Source: Liolophura sinensis (Eukaryota; Mollusca; Polyplacophora; Chitonida; Chitonidae). From it: a stretch of 64,000 nucleotides of DNA. Under the pieces are notes generated by a model. It was given only the letters and a program-made list of their open reading frames with translations. It made no database searches and was not told the DNA's origin. The DNA lies in the NCBI RefSeq assembly GCF_032854445.1, contig NC_088295.1, forward strand, positions 79,452,028 to 79,516,027. The letters are read 5' to 3'. Below, piece by piece: positions 54,717-64,000 of the stretch (positions within the stretch are counted from its first letter, which is position 1; every line of letters begins with the position of its first letter). A program made the position numbers and the translations under genes.

Positions 54717-54899
54717 CCGAGATATATAACAAAACACGCCATTGTATCGTGAACATAAAAACCACCTGCTTGTATTTTCTTTCTTTTTTACACCAGTGTA
54801 CATGCATTTAACACGGAGCGCCTATAGAGCATTGACTCAGTGTGGTTGGAGGGTAGTCTTACCTCGTACATTAACATGGTGCAAACAATCTCTAAATAA

Positions 54900-55165
54900 T
54901 ACTGTTGAATAGGCCGGGATCCTTGATATGTCGTACGACCTGCAGACGCCCCTGATTGATAATACCATCCGCAAACATACTACGGTGTACACCCGTGTAG
55001 CCTTGAAGGTCGGTGACGGAATCCACCCATTCTTTCCACCTGGGCGTGGTGCGCAGCTTATTCAGGTCAGAGAGGACACAAAGAAGACACCGTCATTCTA
55101 TTGCCGTAACCGACCGAGCCATGTAGCCATCAATCAAAATTCACTTACGGTGAATGACCTATAGC
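54900..55165 (-). pseudogene. Unassigned coding remnant inside the Polinton-type element
   Basis: The - strand reads through a stretch including PRWKEWVDSVTDLQGYTGVH and SMFADGIINQGRL without a stop. It is GC-rich like the rest of the element. I cannot name the protein; it lies between the integrase and the PC4-domain gene. An A/T-rich run at 55165-55195 separates it from the latter. Confidence 0.35.
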
Positions 55166-55955
55166 CAAAAAAAATAGTAATAAATAAATAAGGTAGTGAT
55201 GCTGCCTTGAGAGCTTGGCGCATGAATTTGACGAGCACGGGTCCCTCTTTCAGGTAACGGGTACTGGCCTCATCCATGACGCTGACGGCCAGCTCTCGGT
55301 GTTCCAGCAAGGGGGGAAGGCAAGTCGTCGGGTCGATTGCGGCCGAGTGTTTAGTAGCAGCGTACGCTTTGCGCAGCGACTGTAAGAGGTGGGGTTGGAG
55401 AGCCACGTCGTAGGCATTCCACAACAAGGTAGTCAGCGCCGCTTCAAGCTCTGGCTCCAGAGAAGTCGGTTTCGGCTGCTCCAGACTGAATGTCACTTGC
55501 TGCTCCGCCATCACGTTGTCTTCACCGTCCCCGCCGTTGCCGCCGGTATTACAGCCGGAGCCGGGGCCGGCAGCCTCTTCTTCTTATTCCTCGGCTGCCA
55601 CCAGCAACATGTTGATGTCGGGGATTGCTTCTACCAGCTTTTGCCAGTGGGTGAGGTAGTTGAGAGTGAAACCTTTTTTCGTCGGGTAGAGCAGACCGTC
55701 CGGTCGGTATGCTCTCCATTTCTTCACGTGGACGAACATGGCACCGTCAGGGGTAGTCAGAGTGGAAAGACACCAACTGTCAGATAACCGCTGAAGCACT
55801 GTCAAGCTCTCCTCGGACAGATCCGCAGCCAGTTCCATCAACTTAGCCCAACTCTCCCCGTCGAGAACGACGAGCTTGGGCGGGGAGTCAGTGTCTATGG
55901 GACATTTTCTCAATCGTCTTGTCATCACGCACCGCCACCCACAGCCAAGGGGCAA
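55134..55955 (-). pseudogene. PC4 (p15 coactivator)-domain protein, one in-frame stop
   Basis: One frame runs from 55955 to 55134 (274 codons) with a single TAA at 55584-55586. Before the stop lies a PC4/SUB1-type single-strand DNA-binding domain: MFVHVKKWRAY, LYPTKKGFTLN and WQKLVEAIPDI (about residues 72-113), matching the family pattern V.IRKW...G...P.KKGI.L....W..L....P.I. After it come an acidic Glu/Gly-rich link and a helical stretch (EAALTTLLWNAYDVALQPHL). The last residues before 55134 look like unrelated A/T-rich sequence, so the end may be lost. PC4 domains occur in some Polinton or adintovirus-like elements and viruses; the role here would be DNA binding in replication or transcription (inference). 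Confidence 0.72.
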
Positions 55956-56129
55956 GCTGAAGTTTGGTCACAGCCTCGCTGGACCATGGCAGGCACACCT
56001 TCTTCTCGGCAAGTTCAGGCAGCAGAGGATTAGCAGAAGGGGATCTTTTCATACTGATGACAGCGTAGCGTCTCTATCTGGGTGAACGTGGCCTGGCATT
56101 GTCTAGGCAGGTAGGAGAGGCGGAGTAGC

Positions 56130-56427
56130 ATGCTCTCTTCACACACCTTCTTTTTATCCCATCCGCGCGGACGTCAACACAATTCATCCATTGGTCAGTT
56201 TTGGTACCAATATATCTCACCCATAGGTCAGTTTTGACGCGAAATGGAGCTCGCCCATTGATCAGTTTTGGGGCGAAATGGAGCTGAAGGAGCTGCTCAA
56301 CTCAACTTTACAAGCCGATGTCTTGGCGCGAAATGGAGCTGAAGGAGCTGCTCTCGCGCATGACATCAGTTTTGGCACGAAATGGAGCTGAAGGAGCTGC
56401 TCTCGCGCGTGACGTGATGAAAAATGA
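56130..56427 (-). repeat. Right terminal inverted repeat of the Polinton-type element
   Basis: At least four subrepeats containing CGAAATGGAGCTGAAGGAGC, GGTCAGTTTTG and CCATTGGTCAG, then GCGCGTGACGT at the outer end. Read in reverse complement it matches the left repeat, including the inner end CTCTCTTCACACACCTTC. Confidence 0.87.
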
Positions 56428-57320
56428 AAAAAACCGTTTTAACCTCACTAATACTTAAAGTGGTAGAAAAAACATTAGCCATAGAATTCAAATACTGAAC
56501 TGCATTTTTCTTCATTCAGATTCACTGACAAAATAGACTTACTTTTCGATGTGGTCTTCATTGGTATTTCTGTTGATACCTATTGGCCTGCTTCATTTTT
56601 TCTTTCTTTAAATGGGCCGTAACAGTTCTTACATTAACATATATCGTTAGGGAACAGGATTATATGGCAGGATAAAAATGCCCATGGATTATAAAAAGAC
56701 GACAAGAGGGAATGTCAGTATATATGATATAAAATTCATTTTCGTTTACAAATCTTCAAAAGACTTGAAGCTTGAAAAAGCTTGACTATTCCTTACTTGT
56801 GTTATAAAGAATTTTAAATGTGGAAAGGGCATTTGAAAGGAAAACTGGATTTTGCAATAAATTATTGCTAGCGAGGGATGAAAGACATATTTTAACTGCA
56901 TCCATAGGCTACATGGAATATTTTAATGGTAGATCTGTACACAGTAAAACTGAGAATTTTCCAACCGATGACGGATGATTTTCAAGCTAGTTGTTGACAC
57001 GCTATCATGTTACAACCTTTAAGAGTTAAAATATAATTCCATAGTTAATTTGTTTAATAATACTGAGTTTTCGCCTGCAGGTAAACATATACATTTACTA
57101 GAAATACCAATCGCGTATCGGCGCTTAAAGGTATTTTCGTGTAAAGTATCTGTGTATGATGTCAACATGATGTCCCTATAATGGATTTATGAGATACATG
57201 CTTGACAGCACATAATTAAAGGGAGACAATCTGAGATAACAGTAAGAAAGACAAACAAAGTCTGTAACCTTAACAGCGAAACACTGCCTGCAATGCCAAA
57301 TGAAACTAACTAATTTCTTG

Positions 57321-57323
<3 letters not shown>

Positions 57324-57377
<54 letters not shown>
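57324..57377. repeat. (AT)n microsatellite
   Basis: About 54 bases of alternating AT. Confidence 0.97.
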
Positions 57378-57379
<2 letters not shown>

Positions 57380-58606
57380 CTTGCCACATATTGATGTATA
57401 CGGTTACCGGTACTTTCTCACAAATGAGAAATTTACATAACTGTACAGGATTTATTTTCCTCAACATGCATTGTTACAGTTCAGTCCCAATTACATGTAT
57501 TGTATCAACACCTAGGTCAAACTAAGTAATCCTCAGAGGACTGTAATGTAGATTAGAGCCATTTTCTGACTGATTCACATAAAACCTTGCTCTTGACGCA
57601 GCCTTTGACCAATGCCATCGCCTTGATCCACCTCCCGTTTGATTTAGTTGCGGTTTTAAGTCAGGGGTTTGTCAGGTAACTATAGTGAGGATCGGGCTTT
57701 CCCTATCAATCAACATCATTTATTGTATATGGCGTTAAAACCAAATACAGCCCAATAACTATAACATTACGTACGCTATACTTTAGTGAGGTCGACATTC
57801 CTCAAAGTTAATATTCAATATCTCAATATAAACATCTATGAGTAACACTGAAACATCTGATGGAGGAAACAATATACAGGCACTTCTCAGCCGTGATTTA
57901 ATTAATGTATGCAAATTGACCGACAGGACTGAAATTAATCAAATTTCGAAGTACATCCCAAACTTGTAGATTCCCGTGCATGTCATGTAAATCACCTGCA
58001 TGGTATTGAAGTTTTTGACGATGTTCATGACCGACCGCCTGATAACTGTATTTATTATAGATTTATACCTACACCATGTATTTATGGATTCTGGAGAAAT
58101 ATCAACACGAATCGAAATATCCAAAACACTTTTAATAGTTTATATGATCTCATTTCATCATCTTGTCTATATCCCTTGGTCGTCCTGATGATGTACGATT
58201 CAGAAAGCGTTGTAGGACAATCAAAAAAGTAAGTCTAATCAAGGCAGTGTAAATAAAACTTTGAAGTGCCCAGGGAAGCCGACGTTTATGTCCACCCACG
58301 CCATTGTAAAACATCCGGCATAATTTACTGTTTGTGATGTGAAATGCTTTGTGTTGATGCTTCTGTCACCGTGTAGGTTAATTAGCTCGGCAGACAAGGA
58401 CAAGACGTCGTGGGCATACTGCGCCTTTGGGAGACGTAAATGGTGACGAAAAAATACAAGCTGAAGTGCCCTCCCAAGTTGATTGTCACCAACACCTGTA
58501 CGCCTTATATAACACTAGACAAGTAGCGTCTTTGGTAAGGAGTGAGACTGACTTAGGCGGAAGAGAGGGCGGATTTCCCTAGGTACTGGAGCATGATTGC
58601 TCACTT

Positions 58607-58609
<3 letters not shown>

Positions 58610-58681
<72 letters not shown>

Positions 58682-58706
58682 TGCGTGTGTGTGAGTGTGT
58701 GTGTTT
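58610..58706. repeat. (AT)n followed by (GT)n microsatellite
   Basis: About 69 bases of AT to 58678, then GAGTGCGTGTGTGTGAGTGT and more GT. Confidence 0.95.
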
Positions 58707-58764
58707 AATTTAATTTAAGGTTTTTTATCCTCTCTGTTTTAAAATTCAAATTTGATCAATCTGA

Positions 58765-58880
58765 CCTGAGCCGCTGTGTCCGAGGTAGTTAGCGTGCAAT
58801 TTTGGCCAGTTCAAGTCGAGCCACTCTCGTATAAGAGAAATATTCCTAAAACACCAATCAAACAAATAAATAAATAAACT
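58765..58880 (+). mobile_element. SINE type 1, internally deleted
   Basis: Has GAGCCGCTGTGTCCGAGGTA with GTTAGCGTGC in the head, a compressed middle and the AAACACCAATCAAACAAATA tail. The body between them is missing. Confidence 0.75.
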
Positions 58881-59329
58881 TGTCCTAGACTGTAATGCTT
58901 AAATAGTATTCCTTCGATCTCCCAAACTTTACTACTAATTTGCTATTATTTTATTGCTGGGACTGCTCGGGAAAAAAGTCGAAATAGAATCATCTCTACA
59001 GCTTTGCCTTTATATGTGCACAAGCTCATCTGCAGTCATTTTTGAAGCCAGAAATGAGCTGGACTTGAACTCACAGCGACCGTATAACGTTATATTTGAT
59101 GTGTGCCTACAATATCACGCCGGACAATGTAAACCTGTGACTGGTCAGGGCAACATTTCTCGCTTCTGTCTGTGCACAACGACATCTGCATTTATTTCTA
59201 CATGTCCGCGTGTTACCTAAACCATAATACTTTAACTACTCTAACATAACTTAAAACCATCCTCACCAAAGTGAATCAGTAGTGATGTGTGACCTGCCCG
59301 TGGAGATATAGTAACTATTTTATTTTAAA

Positions 59330-59795
59330 TCAACCTGTTTTCCTTTGTTCTCTCCTTTACACCAGAATAGGCCCTACTGTCTGTCGAAAGAATGCATTCA
59401 AAGGCGTTCCTATTCGTAGCTCCCCCCCCCCCCCCCCCACTTGCATAGGTAAGGCTGTCAACTTCATTGTAGCATTTCCGGTTTATGATAAACGTTTCAC
59501 GAGACTGATGTTTTCTGTTTGCCAAGTAAGTGACTTTACCGTGGTCCCCCGGTAAAGTACCAACATAAGTGCACTTAAAACACGTGACCAAAGCATGCCT
59601 CACAGAAGACTTCTGGCATCATTCTATGCTTTGAGAAGAAACTCAAATTCACTGACTCATATCCTCAATGTAATTAAACAACTCGTGAAAATATGGAGGT
59701 CATCCGCGACGATCGACCGAAATGCAGGTAAACAAGGGAAGTAATTCACCCAGTTTGTATACCTCATGTTTCATGTGTGTTTACATTCACGAGGC
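59330..59795 (-). repeat. Dispersed repeat family R4, copy A (inverted)
   Basis: In reverse complement it shares AAACACACATGAAACATGAG, a CTGGGTG...TTACTTCCCTTG stretch and ATGAGTCAGTGAATTTG with the copies at 61375 and 61965. A C-run of about 18 bases lies at 59420-59439. Confidence 0.8.
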
Positions 59796-60924
59796 ATTAT
59801 GTAAAACTGTATTCTGATTTTTCATGTATTGAGCTCATGTTTGGCATAAACATACACATAAACCATGCCCTGTAAACATAAATTGCCAAAGTCATTACTC
59901 TGTCATCACTGTGTATTATTTATTTAATATTTGATACCCTACTCAAGAAGGTTTTACTTATATGACGCCATCTTTAAAAAAGTCATTGTTAGGGCTATTA
60001 ATCAGAAAAAATATGGTAGGCTGAATTTTCTCTTTTATTCTGGACAATGAGAAAGATAGGGATTTTAGTGTTAACATTGAGAGAAAAGTAAAAAAAGTTA
60101 CCTCAAAAGCCTCATAAATATTGTTGAATAGGATCTTAATTTTTTTGAAAGGGTTGGTTGGGTGATCACCCACAAACATAAATTTGCGGATGGCCTGATG
60201 GTGGTCAGTTTTTGGGTGAAGGAAATCGGAGTGCATATGGTGAACCAACAAAATTTGGCAAGATACAGACAAACTTTCCAACACATGACGCACGGATATG
60301 CACACCATATTGGTGGAAAGCTAGTAGTCTCCAATGACCTTCACACTGCGCAAATGGCAACACGAGTGTTATGAACCGCTTGTCACCAAGAACTCACAAG
60401 CAGAGGGAATGGGGACAGTGTATAAATTCCCTCTCTATGGCTAGTTCTGAACCAACACCTCATGTGTTCTAGCCATTAAAAGACGGGAATTCTTTCTTTT
60501 CCACACTCTAACTGTTCACAGGGCCTTGTTGACAATATGAGGTTGACAATGATGGTGTATTGGATGGCGCAGTTCTTGAAAGGCCCCTGTCTTCCACCAA
60601 TACTGGTGTGCATATCTGTACGTCACACAATGCACAAACTTATCAAAGTGCTGTGGTTTACCAGTTTCATTCACTCATACAACTGAGCCCATGGTACAAT
60701 TGAAAAATTCTTCACCGTGAAATTAAATGAATTATGGTTGTGGTACACTATATTGCCCTATATTTTGGGAAAGAATTCCTATATTTATCTTATATTTTTA
60801 TTAAAAACATCCTATATTTTCTCCTTCATATTCGTTTAGAGTGATTGTGAGGGCTGAGTTTTTTCCGTACTGTAGGCTTCAACACGACGGTTATTAGTTG
60901 TTCATGTGTGTATGCTCGGAGTTT
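59796..60924. other. Noncoding spacer
   Basis: GGGTGATCACCC, a 12-base palindrome, lies near 60160-60172. A 70-codon open frame (60162-60374) has no recognised similarity. Nothing else is supported. Confidence 0.5.
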
Positions 60925-60929
60925 CACAT

Positions 60930-61260
60930 AATACTTAACAATTTTTCAGCCATATCACTGCGAGGAGTCATTAGGTGTATGTACATACACTGTCTACCTC
61001 TGACAGGACGAGTCTATGCTGGCAAAGTGCTGCTGTCACTGAACTATCATGCCGAAGACACCAGACATGACACCACACCCAGTCACATTATACTGACACC
61101 GGGCCAACCAATCCAGTTTCCTTGCTCTAACCTCTCAGTGCTGATCGCCAAGCGAGGCAGCAGCAAGTTACATTTTTAAAGTCTATTGGTATGACCCGAT
61201 CCGGGTTTGACCCCGGATACTCTCCTCCTCGAGGCGGACAGTCTAAGCCACAGAAGCAGT
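60930..61260 (-). mobile_element. SINE type 2, complete with tRNA-like head
   Basis: Read on the - strand: GCTTCTGTGGCTTAGACTGT (A-box-like), GGGGTCAAACCCGG (B-box-like), then the body shared with 12757-13035 and the tail ATATGGCTGAAAAATTGTTA. The adjacent 61278-61345 has another tail-like piece (GGCTTAACGCCACTTCTGCA). Confidence 0.85.
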
Positions 61261-61374
61261 CATCATCAAGGTTAAATGATTGATTATGGCTTAACGCCAC
61301 TTCTGCAATATTTCAGCCATATCGTGGCTATCATCAAAAGTGAAAAGACGTCTCTTTGACAATATGTTGAATTG

Positions 61375-61835
61375 ACGGACCACGCAGAAATCATTCCCTT
61401 TGCATGCAAAAATCGACCTCACTCCGTAAATTGTTTGTTATCAGCCATGCATGTATGTCAAAGAAAGTTGACAGCCTTACTTATATATGCGTGTCAGAGC
61501 TACGAACAGAACGCCTTTCCATGGATACTTTCCACTGACAGTATTCTGCTTTGAGAGAGAGAGAAAGAAAAAAAGACGTCTTCATTTTGATGATTTTGTG
61601 CACAGATAGTGGCCAGAAATACGGTCCTTTCGTTTCGAAAAATCACAGTTTTACGCAGTTCGGCGTGAATGTAAACACACATGAAACATGAGGTATACAA
61701 GCTGGGTGGATTACCTCCCTTCTTTACTTTACGATCGATCGTCGCGGGTGAAAAGATATTTATACTTTTATTATTATAAGTCAGTGAGTTTGCGTTTCCT
61801 CTCAAAGTACAGAATGGTATCAGAAATCTGAGAGA
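61375..61835 (+). repeat. Dispersed repeat family R4, copy B
   Basis: Contains GACCACGCAGAAATCATT, CTACGAACAGAACGCC, GTGCACAGATAGTGGC, AAACACACATGAAACATGAG and TCTCAAAGTACAGAATGGT. All recur in order in copy C. Confidence 0.85.
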
Positions 61836-61964
61836 AAAGCGCTTTATTCATAAAATGGCCAACCCGTGTGGCCACTCGGGCTACAAATGTCACCCGCCTC
61901 ACTTTAATGAGGCATACTTTGGCCACATGTTTTAAGTGCGTTAATGTTGATATGATATATCCAA

Positions 61965-62578
61965 CGGACCACGCAAATGTCATTTCCTTGGTCACTAGAA
62001 AACGACATCAGTCTCGTGAAATGTTTGTTGGAAACCATTAATTTCACAAAAAATGTGCTAGATTTTTTACTTTGGCCTTGCTCATGCTTGTAGGGGCTAC
62101 GAACAGGATCTCCTTTTAATGGATACTTTCCATTGACGGTATTCTGACGTGAGAGAGAAAGGTTGATGTAAAATAAAATAGTTAATAGGCCTATATTTCC
62201 CCGGAATGTCGCAAATGACACTGGCTTCACCTTTGTGGAGGTGGTTCAAAGCTACGTAACATACTATGGTTCAGGTAAAACGCGGACATGTAGAAACGAT
62301 AGCAGGTGATTTTGTGCACATACAGTGGCGAGAAATATGGTCGCCTAGCACCGACGAGTCACAGTTTTACATACTTCGGCGTGAATGTAAACACACATGA
62401 AACATAAAGTATACAAACTGGGTGAATTACCTCCCTTGTTTACTAGCATTCCGGTCAATTGTCTCGGATAAAAAGGCCTCCATATTTTCATAGGTTGTTT
62501 AATTACATTCAGGATATGAGTCAGTGAATTTGTCTTTCCTCTCAAAGTACAGAATGGTGCCAGAAATCTGTTTATCAT
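61965..62578 (+). repeat. Dispersed repeat family R4, copy C
   Basis: The same ordered blocks as copy B (GACCACGCAAATGTCATT, GGGCTACGAACAGGATC, GTGCACATACAGTGGCGAG, TCTCAAAGTACAGAATGGT), with about 150 extra bases in the middle that also occur in copy D (ATTATGGTTCAGGTA-like). Confidence 0.85.
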
Positions 62579-62589
62579 AAGCGGTTAAT

Positions 62590-62970
62590 GCCACAAAGAA
62601 AATGTGTTGCTAGATTTTTACTTTGATGCGTGTAAGTTGACAGTCTTACTATGTGTGTAGGGACTGTGAACATAAACGCATTTCAATGGATACTTTCCAC
62701 TTAGGCCTACAGTTTTGTGATGAGTGAAAGAAAAAAAAACATGTTCAGTTTACATAAAATAGTTACTACATTTCTTCAAGGAAGGTCACAAATGACATTC
62801 GTTTCACTTGAGGGTGGTTTCAAGCAACGAAAGAGAAGCTAGCGCATTATGGTTCAGGTAGCACGGGGATATGTAGAAATGAGTGCAGATGATTTTGTGC
62901 ACAGATAGTGGCGAGAAATATATGTTCGTTTTTTCCGGACGAGTCACAGTTTTACACAGTTATATACTAA
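62590..62970 (+). repeat. Dispersed repeat family R4, copy D (partial)
   Basis: Shares GTGTGTAGGGACTGTGAAC, ATGGATACTTTCCACT, TATGGTTCAGGTAGCACGGG, GTGCACAGATAGTGGCGAG and GACGAGTCACAGTTTTAC with copies B and C; the 3' part is missing. Confidence 0.8.
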
Positions 62971-63920
62971 GAATAGTTTTATACATGTTACCAAATATGA
63001 TGGCTATGTCATGCACAAGTGATGAATGACGCTGATATTTGATACTTATGAGTGTTATGGTTTCTACATGTAGGTTATATATGACGATCTAGCGGGTTAC
63101 TCAGTGTTAAATTTAAGTTCGTTTTGAATACAATATTTCAGACATATTACGACAGCATATCCAGGCACAGGCCAGTCAGAATTCCTGCGTACATACATTG
63201 ATACCTGCATGAAACATTATGTCGAAGACAACACCAAATATCCTACAGCCTATAACCGCTCTAATTCTGAGTCACAAAACATGAAGCCAAAAGTAGCATT
63301 TTGTAAAGTCTTTAAATGGTGACCAGCGTTGGGCTGCACGCTGTATTAACTCCCGAGAACGAGGAGAACGTTTATCTACCACAATGATGGTAAACTATTT
63401 CAAGATACATATATCTTCCTTTTTATCCGAAAACAAGCATCCATTTGAGGCACAGTCATTACTTATATACAAATATTTCTTCATCTCTAGTGTAATGTGG
63501 CGTTCAGTTAGGATTTATGCAAATAACGGGACTTGCTCTGTGTATACTTGCTCACATTATACTGATACCGGTGCAAGTCATGTTTCATGGCTCTAACCTC
63601 TCAGGTTTGAGGCGCTAACCATTAGGACACCGAAACGATCTGGCATTTTATGTTCAATAAGGCGAGTTATACAGTGCCAAAATCCATAGGTGTTATTAGT
63701 ATATGCTCTATTCTGCCATATGAAGAGCTGTAGAGTTGTGACTGGTAATGTCCACCCCTCCCCATCATGCTCTGTCGGATATGAATGTATCTCTATATGT
63801 GAATAACAGGGCTGATATCAAGGACTAAGCCGTAGGCAGCCAATGTGATGAGTTTATAATCGACTTATGGACATGGTTTAAGACAACAACATGAGATGTT
63901 TTAATGTTAACATATAGATG
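62971..63920. other. Noncoding tail of the window
   Basis: AT-rich. A weak type 2 SINE scrap (about 63537-63645, with CTCTAACCTCTCAGGTTTGA) is the only thing recognised. Confidence 0.5.
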
Positions 63921-63924
63921 GGAA

Positions 63925-64000
63925 GAATTTCCCCTGGGCTCTGTCCGGTTTCCACCAGAATGCTGGTCACCATCGTATATTGGTGAAGTATTCTTCAGTA
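63925..64000 (+). mobile_element. SINE type 1, 3' part, cut by the window edge
   Basis: ATTTCCCCTGGGCTCTGTCC, then GGTTTCCACCAGAATGCTGG and a TATTGGTGAAGTATTCTTCA tail that runs off the end. Confidence 0.85.

Larger units (their letters stand above)
49970..56427 (-). mobile_element. Decayed Maverick/Polinton-type element
   Basis: It is bounded by inverted repeats (left about 49970-50229, right about 56130-56427). All coding remnants are on the - strand: PC4-domain protein, retroviral-like integrase, structural protein and a short QRGHGL-type protein. This gene set is typical of self-synthesising Maverick/Polinton DNA transposons, relatives of adintoviruses. The family's DNA polymerase B, ATPase, cysteine protease and major capsid genes are absent, so this is a deleted remnant, normal size being 15-20 kb. 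It is clearly more GC-rich than its surroundings. A LINE is inserted inside its left end. Every gene is broken. Confidence 0.8.
56428..59325. other. Noncoding, AT-rich region with microsatellites
   Basis: Two (AT)n tracts, one diverged SINE fragment (58765-58880) and a short SINE scrap at about 59040-59085. No gene is recognised. Confidence 0.6.

Noticed and set aside
58180-58230. CTGATGA...GAAA resembling a hammerhead ribozyme core near 58186
   Set aside because: The stem between the two motifs would be only about 2 pairs, and stem III needs mismatches next to GAAA, so the fold is not convincing.

Overview
The window is nuclear DNA of an animal, most likely a mollusc or another lophotrochozoan such as a brachiopod. 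It is AT-rich and intron-rich. It carries two split genes read on the + strand, many tRNA-derived SINEs with flanking duplications, and a nested DNA transposon/LINE block. The palindrome TACATGTA recurs throughout. The lophotrochozoan assignment is an inference from repeat type and protein similarity; no species-specific marker is visible.

Layout. 1-28.1 kb: the 3' half of YME1L1, the mitochondrial inner-membrane i-AAA protease. Ten exons (3117-26142) run from the Walker B motif to the stop codon; the promoter, N-terminus and Walker A exons lie upstream of base 1. Its introns hold a 15-copy 94-bp tandem array, a 4-copy 19-bp array, a pair of oppositely oriented 32-bp tandem arrays able to form a very long hairpin, and several SINEs. 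28.1-34.6 kb: intergenic, with SINEs, a degenerate ~55-bp tandem array and a 21/24-bp tandem repeat.

34.69-43.53 kb: a three-exon gene predicted to encode a 123-residue secreted protein. It has a CRE plus TATA promoter, a signal peptide, a candidate amidated peptide ending PRI-Gly-Arg-Arg, and a complete EF-hand loop that is assembled only when exons 2 and 3 are spliced. It looks like a neuropeptide or prohormone precursor, and it is the most interesting item in the window.

43.5-49.9 kb: noncoding, with one MITE-like inverted-repeat element, a foldback element and SINEs. 49.97-56.43 kb: a decayed Maverick/Polinton-type element with terminal inverted repeats built of CCAAT/CRE-bearing subrepeats. 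It keeps remnants of an integrase, a structural protein, a short QRGHGL-type protein and a PC4-domain protein, all on the - strand. A 5'-truncated RNase H-bearing LINE is inserted just inside the left repeat. 56.4-64 kb: noncoding, with two (AT)n tracts, SINEs and at least four copies of one dispersed repeat.

Only YME1L1 and the candidate prohormone gene look like functional host genes, and nothing visible links them beyond adjacency and shared orientation.
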